DNA of 64,000 nt, from the NCBI RefSeq assembly GCF_018383905.1, contig NZ_JAGYWA010000011.1, positions 61,734 through 125,733 on the forward strand, in the 5' to 3' direction. Origin of the DNA: Flavobacterium branchiicola (lineage in GTDB: Bacteria; Bacteroidota; Bacteroidia; Flavobacteriales; Flavobacteriaceae). Below are positions 9,301-16,361 of the stretch, piece by piece. The translations under genes and the position numbers were made by a program. Positions within the stretch are counted from its first letter, which is position 1. Every line of letters starts with the position of its first letter. The notes under the pieces are model-generated. The model did no database searches and was not told the origin of the DNA. It saw nothing but the letters and a program-made list of their open reading frames with translations.

Positions 9301-9498
9301 TTTCTCGACTTCTTCGGCACTTCGTCCTGGCCATTGTGTAATAATTCTGGCCCTTGTATTGGTTACATCGGGAAATGCTTCTATGGGAGTATGAATGTAA
9401 CTCACGATTCCGGCCACCAGTAAAACGGCAGTCAGGAAAAACACGATGAGTGAGTTTTTCAAGGAGAAAGCCACCAGACCTTGTACAAATTTTTTCAT
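6397..9498 (-). CDS. Heavy-metal RND efflux permease (CzcA/CusA family)
   Basis: Proton-driven inner-membrane pump of a tripartite cation exporter, 1,033 residues, full length for the HME-RND class. N-terminal TM, two large porter loops (about 40-335 and 560-860) and TM2-12 are all present. The TM4 signature is DFG at 395-397 with E408 conserved, as in CzcA/CnrA. The second relay position, usually Asp (VDG), is Glu401 here (LLLEGTLVIVEN). The DFG form favours divalent cations (Co/Zn/Cd/Ni) over Cu/Ag, but the metal cannot be fixed from sequence. It is the last gene of the unit, 31 bp after the adaptor gene, and a terminator-like stem follows. Confidence 0.95.
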   Translation of the reverse strand: MKKFVQGLVAFSLKNSLIVFFLTAVLLVAGIVSYIHTPIEAFPDVTNTRARIITQWPGRSAEEVEKFITLPISKQMNTIPKKAEVRSISLFGLSVVTVLFDDGVEDFYAQQYASNRLNGLDLPEGADVEIDPPSGATGEIFRYVIKSDLPIKEVQAIQDWVIERELVAVPGVADVVSFGGEEKMFEIKINPTELENYNLSALDVYEAVSKSNINVGGDVIQRGDQAYVVRGVGLVNKVEDIGNILIETKGGAPVLVKHVAEVSISAKPRLGQVGLDGDDDVVEGIVIMLRGENPGEVIGRLKERLAELNDRVLPDNVKIVPFIDRTELVNTTVKTVTKNLIEGVLLVSLIVFIFLYNWRTSLIVASVIPLSFLFAIVMLRIQGLPANLISMGALDFGLLLEGTLVIVENVFVSLEKKAHKVGMERFNSMSKMGLIKKSVGSVATYIFFALIILIVALMPIFSFTKVEGKMFSPLAFTLGYALLGSLILSLTYVPAMCKVMLTKNIVEKENRISRFFRENLFKLFQWSTKHRKTTIYAFLALLAVCCVRFAFYGSEFIPKLNEGAIYVRATLPNSINLDESVRLTKEMKAKIRKFEEVKFVLSQTGRPNDGTDPTGFFNIEFHIELKHKDEWKHDISKEELIAEIKKILDVYPGVAFGFSQPIQDNVEEYVAGVKSPLAIKIFGSDLFQMEEMAAKVANSIKDVKGIEDINVYKNIGLPELRIQLDDEKMARYAVTTADAQAVIRMTIGGQAATKFYDDEKIFDITLRFEKEYRDSKEKIEDILIPTMNGKKVPLKEIATVEYKTGPTFIYREGNSRYIAVGFSIEGRDLGSTIEEAQKKVAAEVKLPKENVMKWAGEFESKERASKQLAMIVPVVLILILCLLYFNFGNFKDTLVAISAMPYAFIGGFLSLWVTGTVFGISAGIGFIILFGVSAIDSIVLIGMIRENMRAGMHLKDAISHGIHSRIRPIVMIALMGSLGLLPAALSTGMGSEVQKPLAIMIVGGLITCMILSLTVLPQVFYLVYRKKDTSIDS

Positions 9499-9529
9499 GT
9501 CTTGTATTTTTTATCCGTTTTTAAGGATC

Positions 9530-10618
9530 TTAGTTTTTTAATCTTTCGTGAATCAGCAATTGGTTTTTGGTAATCACTTTTTCGCCTTCGTTAACGCCTT
9601 TGTCAAAATAAAGCCAGCTGTTGTTTTTCAGTTTCGGATTTATTTCTCTGGTTTCAATCGTGCAATCGTCTTTGTAGATTAAGATATAATCGCGGTTATT
9701 GTCAAAAATGGCTGCTTTTGCAGGAACAGAAACCAATTCTTCGCCGCCTATGCTTTTATCGATTGTAATGTCTGCCGTCATTCCTGGTTTTAGTTTCAGG
9801 TTTCGGTTATCCATTACAATTCTAGCTTTTAAAACGTGTTCTTCGGCATCAAAAACTTTCGACATCATATTGATTTTTCCTTTAAAGATTTCTCCCGGAT
9901 AAGCTGGAGTTGTTACATCAACAGCCATATTTTCGCTAATGTTTTTTAAGTTACTGGTATACACATTGACCAAAACCCAGATTTCTTTTAAATCAGAAAT
10001 CGTAAATAAGGAACCGCTTTCATCTGTAATCTGCGTTCCTGTACTGATGTTTTTGTCTACAATATAACCTTCAGTTGGCGCTTTAATTTGAAAAACAGAT
10101 CGATCATTGCTCGCGCTAAACATGGCCAAATTAGCTCTGACATTTTCTAATGAAGATTTTAAAACATCCAGTTCGCTTTGCGCTTGCAGCAAATCTTTTT
10201 GAGATGAAATTCCGTCCTCAAACATTGATTTTGTTGCCTGCAATTGTCTTTGAGCAACTGTAATTTGAGATTGCAATGATCTGCTTTCAGATTGCATACT
10301 GTTTAATTCTGTACTTTTAATTTCTGCCAGAATTTGTCCTTTTTTTACATAATCGCCCAGTGAGAAAGTCGTTTTGGTAATAATACCTTCAACAAGACTA
10401 TTAAACTGAACTACGTGATCGCCATTGTAAGTAATATTTCCCGTAAGGTTGATCGATTCGCTTACGGCACGTTTTTGCGCTGCTTCAATCGTGATTTTTT
10501 CTTTTAAATCTTTATCAATACAGAATTTTTCATTCTCCACTTTTTTAACTTCTTCTTTCTTGCCGCATCCGTAAGCGAGCAATAACCCAAGCATTGGGAC
10601 TACAATAAGTTTCTTCAT
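9530..10618 (-). CDS. Heavy-metal RND adaptor lipoprotein (CzcB/CusB family)
   Basis: Periplasmic membrane-fusion protein of 362 residues for the CzcA-type pump. Lipoprotein signal MKKLIVVPMLGLLLAYGC with lipobox LAYGC. A beta-barrel/lipoyl region (VVQFNSLVEGIITKTTFSLG), a coiled-coil hairpin (about residues 105-155), the second lipoyl half (QIKAPTEGYIVDKNISTGTQ) and a C-terminal beta-domain follow. No Met-rich copper site or His-rich extension is visible, so it gives no strong metal clue. It lies between the outer-membrane gene (30 bp upstream) and the permease gene (31 bp downstream) in one operon. Confidence 0.93.
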   Translation of the reverse strand: MKKLIVVPMLGLLLAYGCGKKEEVKKVENEKFCIDKDLKEKITIEAAQKRAVSESINLTGNITYNGDHVVQFNSLVEGIITKTTFSLGDYVKKGQILAEIKSTELNSMQSESRSLQSQITVAQRQLQATKSMFEDGISSQKDLLQAQSELDVLKSSLENVRANLAMFSASNDRSVFQIKAPTEGYIVDKNISTGTQITDESGSLFTISDLKEIWVLVNVYTSNLKNISENMAVDVTTPAYPGEIFKGKINMMSKVFDAEEHVLKARIVMDNRNLKLKPGMTADITIDKSIGGEELVSVPAKAAIFDNNRDYILIYKDDCTIETREINPKLKNNSWLYFDKGVNEGEKVITKNQLLIHERLKN

Positions 10619-10648
10619 TATCTTTTTATATTTTAAGTAAGTAATGTA

Positions 10649-11932
10649 TTATTTGATTTCCTGACCTGTGATGTAGCGCAGTTCTTCCAGGTTTTTATTC
10701 AGGTCTTTTTTAGAATTCAGCAGTATTGATTTATTGTCTAAATACGCATCTACAAAATCCAGATATTCCAGCATACTGGTATTTTTTTGCAGGAAGTTTT
10801 TACGATAGGCTTCCAGAAGTTTGTCCAAATCGGCTTCATAATTAGCATCGGCACTTTCGTATAATTTTTTGGTGGTGATAAAATCCTGATACGTTTGTAA
10901 AACTTCCGATTGAATGCTTAATGTTTTTTCTTCGGTTAAAAGTTTACCTTGATCGATGGCAATTTTAGCCGCTTTTACATTTCCTTGATTTCGATTGAAG
11001 AACGGAAGATCAAGCGAAAATCCAATTCCCACAAAATCATTCATTAAACTCGCTCCACGGTCATAACTTACACCAAGCGTAACGTCTGGCGTGCGCATGG
11101 CTCTTTCGTATTTGTATTTGTTGTCGTTGTATTCGTTTCCAAGTTTCAGGACTTTCATATCAGGACGGTTCTCAATTGCCGAATCCATAAGATTAGCCAG
11201 ATTGATGTCTTCGATATTTTTATTCTCTGGAACAAAACCTTCATCGGTCAGTTTGATAAAACTTGTCGCTGGCAGATTCATTAAAACTTTAAGTTCTTTC
11301 TGCAAAGAATTGTTCTCTTTCTCGAGATCATTTATTTCTTTTAAAAACTGCAATTCAGAAGCTTTTAAGCGCATGTATTCGCCTTTGCCCACATTGCCTT
11401 GCGCAACCTGATTTTTGTACGCTTTTAATAAAGTCTGCATAGCAGAAAGCTGTTTTTGGTAAACCGCAACTTGCGCCTGATTGTATTGCAAATCGGTAAG
11501 ATTGTCTCTGAATTCGATTTTTAAACCGCGTAAAAAAGTCTTGAAGTATTCTTTGGCGATTTCGGCGCTTACTTTTTCCATTGCAATCAGTTTTTTACGC
11601 TTTCCGGCAGTTTGAACCAATTGTTCCAGTTCGGCAGTAACCTGAGAAGTTGTTCCGAAATTTCCCCAAAGCGGAGGCAATTGCTGAGCAGTAGCGTTGT
11701 TCCAAAGATTGATTTCGCCAATCGAAAGTGTAGGATTTGGCCACAATTTTGCCTGAATCACCTGCGCGTCGGCAATGTCGATATTCAGTTTTTCTGAAAT
11801 TATAGAAATATTCTTTTCCAGAAACAGCGCTTCGGCCTGATTTCTAGAAAGAACAATTGTATCTGTAATGGCAATTTGTGCCATACTTTTGAGTGATACA
11901 ATTAAAAACAGGGTAATAAATAAACGTTTCAA
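10649..11932 (-). CDS. Outer-membrane efflux protein (CzcC/TolC family)
   Basis: Outer-membrane channel of the metal exporter, 427 residues. A signal peptide (MKRLFITLFLIVSLKSMAQ, cut after Ala-Gln) is followed by two internally similar helical halves typical of the OEP fold, with GEINLWNNATAQ and FVGIGFSLDLPFFNRNQGNV as characteristic beta-strand stretches. First of the three structural genes. It starts 96 bp after the stop of the histidine kinase gene, so it may also have a promoter of its own. The C-B-A order matches Czc/Cnr-like operons. Confidence 0.92.
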   Translation of the reverse strand: MKRLFITLFLIVSLKSMAQIAITDTIVLSRNQAEALFLEKNISIISEKLNIDIADAQVIQAKLWPNPTLSIGEINLWNNATAQQLPPLWGNFGTTSQVTAELEQLVQTAGKRKKLIAMEKVSAEIAKEYFKTFLRGLKIEFRDNLTDLQYNQAQVAVYQKQLSAMQTLLKAYKNQVAQGNVGKGEYMRLKASELQFLKEINDLEKENNSLQKELKVLMNLPATSFIKLTDEGFVPENKNIEDINLANLMDSAIENRPDMKVLKLGNEYNDNKYKYERAMRTPDVTLGVSYDRGASLMNDFVGIGFSLDLPFFNRNQGNVKAAKIAIDQGKLLTEEKTLSIQSEVLQTYQDFITTKKLYESADANYEADLDKLLEAYRKNFLQKNTSMLEYLDFVDAYLDNKSILLNSKKDLNKNLEELRYITGQEIK

Positions 11933-12028
11933 ATTAGATAGATTTAATAAGATGCAAAGCTATTTGCGGGATATTAAACCGTAATTTGAGGTCTGTTAGA
12001 AACTGTTAAGAGTTAGATTAGAAAACGA

Positions 12029-13384
12029 TTAGAGTTTTGGGAATGTCAGTGTTACCGTGGTTCCAACGCCTTTTTTGGACGTAATGGTAAACTCAATATT
12101 ATTTTGTTTAAAGATCACATTGGCCAAAGTCAGACCAATGCCGCTGCCTTTGATATCGCTCACATTTTTACCTCTGTAAAAGGTGTGTCGTATAAATTGC
12201 AAATCTTCTTGGCTAATGCCTTTTCCGTTATCTTCAACACAAATTTTGAGCTGATTTTCTTCTTCCAAAAGACTAATTTTTATCGGATTTCCGTCTGAAT
12301 ATTTAACAGCATTTTCGATAATATTAAATAAAGCGATTTTGATTTCGTTAGAGTTTCCTTGTATCGAAAGCAGTTTATCATTGCCAACTTCCAATGCAAT
12401 TTGAATTTGTCCTTTTAACTGATAACTGGCAGACAATTGATCGTTAATGTCCCAAACCAATTCGTCGACCCTAAAAATTTCGTTCATTTCCATATTTGTG
12501 CGAAGGCCGGAAAGCATCATCAAAGTATTCATCGTGTCCTCAATTTGATAGACATTTTCTAATACTTTCTCCGACATTTGTTTGTATTCGGAGCTGGTTC
12601 TGTCTTTTTGGGCAAAAACTTCAAGATTTCCAGAAATGGCAGTTAAAGGCGTTTTGAATTCATGCGAAACATAATTAATGAAGTTTTTCTGAATGATAAA
12701 AGTATCCGAAAGGCGTTTGAGCAGATTATTGTAGGTTTCTATCAATTCCTGAATATCGTCTTTGGTGTTTGGAGAAACAATTTGTTTGTCCAGAGAAGTA
12801 GCCTGAATTTCGTTAACCTGATCGATAATGTTTTTAATAGGCGCATAAGCCAGATTAGAAAGCACGCGGCTCACAATATAAATACTAATTAAGCCCGAGA
12901 TTAAAACCAAAATCATAATCACTAATAATTGGTCGGTCATGCTTTTAAATTCGGTGTCATTTTTTTTAACGAATACAACAAAATCTCCTTGATTGTCATG
13001 GTAAAAACTCCCAAAATAGAAATGATGTTTGGACTTAAAGTTTAGTTTTCTGTTTTTTCTAATATAATCCAGCCGTTCGGGATTAATGTTGGCATCTAAC
13101 GTTTTATCGCCATAAACAATTTGATTCTTTTTGTTGTAAACGCGCGTCACAATCTCCAATGAATTTTCACGGAATTGCTGTCCAATAATTAAATGCTGAT
13201 TTTCTGGTAATTCATCTTTTTCCAAGTAGAAAATCCCCGTTAATAAACAGGTTTTCTGCAACTCATTGTAAACGATTTTTTCTGAATAACGGTAGAAAGA
13301 AAAATACGTGATCAGCGAAGCAATGACAAACACGACGCTGAATGTCAAAGAAGAAATTAAGGTAAAGCGATTACGGATTTTCAT
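12029..13384 (-). CDS. Sensor histidine kinase of the metal-efflux operon
   Basis: Membrane sensor kinase, 451 residues: TM1 (about 7-31), periplasmic sensor (32-150), TM2 (about 152-174), HAMP, HisKA with phospho-acceptor His241 in the H-box SHEFKTPLTA, and HATPase_c with an N-box (NIIENAVKYS) and G-boxes (DNGKGI, GSGIGLTLAN). The layout is like CusS/CzcS. It begins 2 bp after the response regulator gene and precedes the pump genes, so it should sense the exported metal in the periplasm. No metal-ligand cluster stands out in the sensor loop beyond a few His residues (FKSKHHFYFGSFYHD). Confidence 0.94.
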   Translation of the reverse strand: MKIRNRFTLISSLTFSVVFVIASLITYFSFYRYSEKIVYNELQKTCLLTGIFYLEKDELPENQHLIIGQQFRENSLEIVTRVYNKKNQIVYGDKTLDANINPERLDYIRKNRKLNFKSKHHFYFGSFYHDNQGDFVVFVKKNDTEFKSMTDQLLVIMILVLISGLISIYIVSRVLSNLAYAPIKNIIDQVNEIQATSLDKQIVSPNTKDDIQELIETYNNLLKRLSDTFIIQKNFINYVSHEFKTPLTAISGNLEVFAQKDRTSSEYKQMSEKVLENVYQIEDTMNTLMMLSGLRTNMEMNEIFRVDELVWDINDQLSASYQLKGQIQIALEVGNDKLLSIQGNSNEIKIALFNIIENAVKYSDGNPIKISLLEEENQLKICVEDNGKGISQEDLQFIRHTFYRGKNVSDIKGSGIGLTLANVIFKQNNIEFTITSKKGVGTTVTLTFPKL

Positions 13385-13386
13385 AT

Positions 13387-14058
13387 TTATTCTTTTAGCA
13401 TATAGCCAATTCCTTTTATGGTGTGAATGAACTTATGATTGTTCTCGATTTTGTTTCTTAAATACGAAATATACACATCGACAACATTGGTGTTATTGTC
13501 GTAATTGATTCCCCAAACCGCAGTAAGAATCTGAGTTCTTGACATGACTTTATTTCTGTTTTCTAATAAATATAAAAGCAGTTTGTATTCTCTCGGAGAA
13601 AGATCGATCAATTCGTTGTTTTCGGTTACTTTATGCTCGTCGGGATTAATGGTTAAAGTGCCACAGGTATATAAAGTTTCGGTATTGTCGTAATTGAATT
13701 TGGTTCTTCGCGTAAGCGCGTTTACTCTCGAAATCAATTCTTTAAAATGAAAAGGTTTTACCAGATAATCATCGGCACCAGAATCTAATGCGTTGACTTT
13801 ATCATCGGTATCACTCAAAGCGCTCAGCATTAAAATAGGAGTATGAATCTTTTTAAAGCGCATTAATTTGGTTAGCTGAATTCCGTCAATTCCCGGAAGC
13901 ATGATATCCATCAAGATAATATCCCAAGCATTTTCCTGAACAAGGTCGCGCGCCATTTCGCCTGTTTCGGCAAGATGCACGGTAAAGTTATTTTCTTCTA
14001 AACCTTTTATAATAAATTCGCTAATGCGTTTATCATCTTCAATGAGTAAAACATTCAT
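13387..14058 (-). CDS. OmpR-family response regulator of the metal-efflux operon
   Basis: DNA-binding response regulator of 223 residues. The N-terminal receiver has the acidic pair EDD (7-9), phospho-acceptor Asp51 (ILMDIMLPG), and the conserved Lys in DDYLVKPFHF. The C-terminal winged helix (about 128-222) ends in YISYLRNKIENNHKFIHTIKGIGYML. It is the first gene of the unit (RR-HK-C-B-A), with a 2-bp gap to the kinase gene, so it probably activates this operon, including itself, when metal is sensed. CusR/CzcR-like. Confidence 0.95.
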   Translation of the reverse strand: MNVLLIEDDKRISEFIIKGLEENNFTVHLAETGEMARDLVQENAWDIILMDIMLPGIDGIQLTKLMRFKKIHTPILMLSALSDTDDKVNALDSGADDYLVKPFHFKELISRVNALTRRTKFNYDNTETLYTCGTLTINPDEHKVTENNELIDLSPREYKLLLYLLENRNKVMSRTQILTAVWGINYDNNTNVVDVYISYLRNKIENNHKFIHTIKGIGYMLKE

Positions 14059-14173
14059 AAATGGTATGTTAAGTGTTGCTTTTTGATTAAAATGGGGTGT
14101 TTTTAATCACGAGACGTTTTAAAAAGAGTAACAAAAATAGCATTTATTTTTTGAAAGACATCTAAATATATAG

Positions 14174-14281
14174 TTTGTCATTTCGACCGAAGGGAGAAAT
14201 CACACTCGCATTTCGATAAAGATTGGCGATATACTTTACGGAGTTTCTAGTGTGATTTCTCCCTTCGGTCGAAATGACAAA
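14174..14281. repeat. Palindromic element 1 (perfect 32-bp arms)
   Basis: A 108-bp element with perfectly complementary 32-bp arms at 14174-14205 and 14250-14281 (outer end TTTGTCATTTCGACC) around a 44-bp centre that contains AAAGATTGGCGATATACTTT. It is the best-preserved of six related copies between 14.1 and 15.8 kb. Linkers of about 20 bp between copies (type ACTGGACGCATTCACGCAAT) are themselves conserved. Confidence 0.9.
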
Positions 14282-14301
14282 CTGGAAGCTTTCACGCAAT
14301 A

Positions 14302-14350
14302 TTGTCATTTCGACGTGAGGAGAAATCACACGCGTTAATCGACAAAGATT
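14302..14350. repeat. Half palindromic element next to the GIY-YIG gene
   Basis: Left arm and part of the centre of the same element family (TTGTCATTTCGACGTGAGG... up to AATCGACAAAGATT). The right half is missing: the sequence switches at about 14351 to the 3' end of the GIY-YIG gene, whose stop codon is at 14361. The gene therefore occupies the place of the missing half. Confidence 0.8.
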
Positions 14351-14360
14351 TGAAAAAAAC

Positions 14361-14678
14361 TCATTCAAAATGAAAATTAAGAAATTCAAAAGTTTCATTA
14401 AAACCTCTTATCAATTCAATCTTTTTATCTCTTCGCCATTTCTTCAATTCCTTTTCTCGTGCGATTGCTTCCTGTATCCATGTAAATTTTTCGTAATAAA
14501 TTAAAAACTGAATATTATATTTTGCAGCAAAACTGCTAATATTTAAATCTATATTTTCTTTATGCTTAGCAAGTCTTTTCCTTAAGTTACTAGTAACTCC
14601 AATATAAAAAGAGGTGCGATGTTCATTTGTTAGAATATAAACGTAATAAGTATGATAGCCAAGTTGAGGATTTAGCAT
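14361..14678 (-). CDS. Small GIY-YIG nuclease-family protein
   Basis: Single-domain GIY-YIG protein of 105 residues from the ATG at 14678 (MLNPQLGYHTYYVYIL); an upstream ATG at 14702 would add 8 residues. Visible motifs: YYVYIL (the GIY strand), FYIGVTSNLRKRLAKH (YIG strand plus catalytic Arg), the helix YEKFTWIQEAIAREKELKKW containing the metal-ligand Glu, and a final basic segment. It resembles the UPF0213/YhbQ-like group, which are often free-standing and of unclear role. The gene is tightly bracketed by palindromic elements: a half element 11 bp beyond its stop and a complete one about 14-38 bp before its start. A role in nicking or spreading these palindromes is a hypothesis. Confidence 0.88.
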   Translation of the reverse strand: MLNPQLGYHTYYVYILTNEHRTSFYIGVTSNLRKRLAKHKENIDLNISSFAAKYNIQFLIYYEKFTWIQEAIAREKELKKWRRDKKIELIRGFNETFEFLNFHFE

Positions 14679-14715
14679 TGTTTTTTTTGTACGAATATAC
14701 ATATTTTAAATCTAA

Positions 14716-15064
14716 TTTGTCATTTCGACCAAAGGGAGAAATCACACTTGTTAATCGACAAAGATTGGTGATATACTTTACGGAGTTTCTAGTGTGATTT
14801 CTCGTTCCTCGAAATGACAAACTGAACGCATTCACACAATCTTGTCATTTCGAGGAACGAGAAATCACACTCGCAAATCGACAAAGATTGGCGACATACT
14901 GTGCGGAGTTTCTAGTGTGATTTCTCCTTACGTCGAAATGACAAGATTGTGTGATTTAGTTTGTCATTTCGAGGAACGAGAAATCACACACGTTAATCGA
15001 CAAAGATTGGAAGACATACTTTGCGGAGGTTCTAGTGTGATTTCTCCTCCGTCGAAATGACAAA
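14716..15064. repeat. Array of three palindromic elements (copies 3-5)
   Basis: Three complete ~106-bp elements lie at about 14716-14821, 14841-14945 and 14960-15064. All start with TTGTCATTTCGA and end with TCGAAATGACAA, with GAGAAATCACAC/GTGTGATTTCTC as the inner arm parts and a centre around ATCGACAAAGATTGG. They are separated by ~15-20-bp linkers. Variant arm segments (GACCAAAGGG, GAGGAACGAG, GACGTAAGGA, GACGGAGGAG) are mixed between left and right arms, which suggests exchange among copies. Confidence 0.9.
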
Positions 15065-15159
15065 AAATGCAATAAATGTTCACCGAAATATAGATTTAGT
15101 ATATTTTTTAAAGAACATAAAGTAGTTGTAAGAAAAAGAATATAAATAAAGAATTTTCC

Positions 15160-15167
15160 TATATTTG
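15160..15167 (+). promoter_or_regulatory. -7 element for small ORF copy 1
   Basis: TATATTTG, a perfect match to the Bacteroidota TAnnTTTG box, lies 125 bp before the ATG at 15293. The same box at the same place precedes copy 2. The leader can form nested stems TCCTAAAAT (15172-15180)/ATTTTAGGA (15282-15290) and CGACATT (15184-15190)/AATGTCG (15266-15272), ending 2 bp before the start codon. Confidence 0.55.
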
Positions 15168-15292
15168 CATTTCCTAAAATCTACGACATTAAATAAGCAG
15201 TTTTATACTTAATTAAGTATCTAACAGCCGTAATTATTATTAGTACTAAAAAACAACTAGTTATAAATGTCGAATTATAGAATTTTAGGATT

Positions 15293-15526
15293 ATGAGTAC
15301 AAACACCCTTTCCAAAGAAGCCGAAACAAGGCTGATTGATTTTTTTAACCATATCATAGCTCCCGAAGATATGGCTAAAGTATTAAGACAAGTAAATTGC
15401 ATTTTAGCGCTCGGCGTAATGCGACAACAAGAAACCCTCCAACTCGGACTAACAAATTTTGAAGATAATTATTATTGGCTCAATGAATTGGCGGAGATTT
15501 TGAATCCTTATTTGAGTGAGGAGTAA
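15293..15526 (+). CDS. Small protein of unknown function, copy 1
   Basis: I do not recognise this family. The 77-residue protein is acidic, mostly helical by eye, and has no signal peptide or membrane segment (SKEAETRLIDFFNHIIAPED, then QVNCILALGVMRQQETLQL, and a Tyr/Trp-rich C-terminus DNYYWLNELAEILNPYL). From NTLSKEAE onward it matches copy 2 (16010-16246) at 73 of 74 residues; the only change is Glu/Arg near the end. Very high identity in a duplicated gene, its own promoter box and its own terminator all support a real gene. It lies between palindromic element arrays; start chosen at the first ATG after the leader stem. Confidence 0.8.
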   Translation: MSTNTLSKEAETRLIDFFNHIIAPEDMAKVLRQVNCILALGVMRQQETLQLGLTNFEDNYYWLNELAEILNPYLSEE

Positions 15527-15541
15527 GGTTTGTAAAATGGA

Positions 15542-15577
15542 AAAACCTCGATTTTTTTAGGATCGAGGTTTTTTTAT
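15542..15577 (+). terminator. Terminator of small ORF copy 1
   Basis: 11-bp stem AAAACCTCGAT (15542-15552)/ATCGAGGTTTT (15562-15572) followed by a T run, 15 bp after the stop codon. The A-rich 5' arm could let it work in both directions. Confidence 0.85.
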
Positions 15578-15693
15578 TTTATATAATCTGGTCATTACTT
15601 TGCGGGCACGGATTGCAAATCCGCGCTATCGTTGCGGTGATATATCTGCGCGATCGGTTCTTCCAAATGACAAGATTGCGTGAATGCGTCCAG

Positions 15694-15799
15694 TTTGTCA
15701 TTTCGACCGAAGGGAGAAATCACACTCGCAAATCGACAAAGATTGGCGACATACTGTGCGGAGTTTCTAGTGTGATTTCTCCTCCGTCGAAATGACAAA
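15694..15799. repeat. Palindromic element 6
   Basis: Complete 106-bp copy of the same palindrome family. Its left arm is of the GACCGAAGGG type and its right arm of the GACGGAGGAG type, so it is a hybrid of variants seen at 14174 and 14960. A broken right end (CCAAATGACAAG, about 15663-15674) and a conserved linker (ATTGCGTGAATGCGTCCAGT) precede it. The rest of the gap 15578-15693 also holds a stem-like GGATTGCAAATCC stretch. Confidence 0.88.
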
Positions 15800-15895
15800 A
15801 AATGCAATAAACGTTTACCGAAATATAGATTTAGTATATTTGTTAAAGAACATAAAGTAGTTGTAAGAAAAAGAATATAAATTAAAGATTTTTCC

Positions 15896-15903
15896 TATAT
15901 TTG
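15896..15903 (+). promoter_or_regulatory. -7 element for small ORF copy 2
   Basis: TATATTTG, with upstream sequence nearly identical to copy 1 back into the palindromic element. The 106-bp leader that follows is unrelated to the leader of copy 1, while the coding regions are nearly identical. Confidence 0.55.
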
Positions 15904-16009
15904 AAGTTCTTAAATCTTCACATTTAAATAAAGTAAAATTTGCCTTTGTTTTGGTATTTAGCTTTTTAGCAAAACATCAATTCATTATAGGCTTTTAATT
16001 CTCTAAAAA

Positions 16010-16246
16010 ATGGAAGACAAAAACACCCTTTCCAAAGAAGCCGAAACAAGGCTGATTGATTTTTTTAACCATATCATAGCTCCCGAAGATATGGCTAAAG
16101 TATTAAGACAAGTAAATTGCATTTTAGCGCTCGGCGTAATGCGACAACAAGAAACCCTCCAACTCGGACTAACCAATTTTGAAGACAATTATTATTGGCT
16201 CAATGAATTGGCGGAGATTTTGAATCCTTATTTGAGTAGGGAGTAA
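16010..16246 (+). CDS. Small protein of unknown function, copy 2
   Basis: Second copy of the 77-residue protein at 15293-15526, here 78 residues with a different first few codons (MEDKNTLSK against MSTNTLSK). Nucleotide differences within the shared coding part are only a handful (for example near 16171, 16183 and 16236). The duplicated block runs from the palindromic element through promoter, coding region and terminator, 717 bp from start to start. Only the 5' leader differs throughout. No domain recognised; cytoplasmic by the lack of a signal sequence. An OLD-like ATPase gene ends 115 bp downstream on the opposite strand. Confidence 0.8.
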   Translation: MEDKNTLSKEAETRLIDFFNHIIAPEDMAKVLRQVNCILALGVMRQQETLQLGLTNFEDNYYWLNELAEILNPYLSRE

Positions 16247-16261
16247 GATTTATAAAATGGA

Positions 16262-16293
16262 AAAACCTCGATTTTTTATGGTCGAGGTTTTTA
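16262..16293 (+). terminator. Terminator of small ORF copy 2
   Basis: 10-bp stem AAAACCTCGA (16262-16271)/TCGAGGTTTT (16282-16291), 15 bp after the stop codon, the same position as in copy 1. Confidence 0.85.
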
Positions 16294-16361
16294 TTTAATT
16301 CTCATTAACGAGATTTTCATTAGCAAGAGAATCTACTTTTTAACAACTATCGGAAATAGTT

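Noticed and set aside
14174..15064. CRISPR array
   Set aside because: The repeats are ~106 bp palindromes and the linkers are themselves conserved, not unique spacers; no cas genes nearby.
14162..15807. Several 60-80-aa frames running through the palindromic elements on both strands
   Set aside because: They consist of the repeat sequence read in chance frames, recur with each copy, and overlap one another on opposite strands.
14174..16293. Integron-like cassette array (palindromes alternating with small ORFs)
   Set aside because: No GTTRRRY core sites at the element ends and no integrase gene in the window; the arms are long perfect repeats, unlike attC sites.
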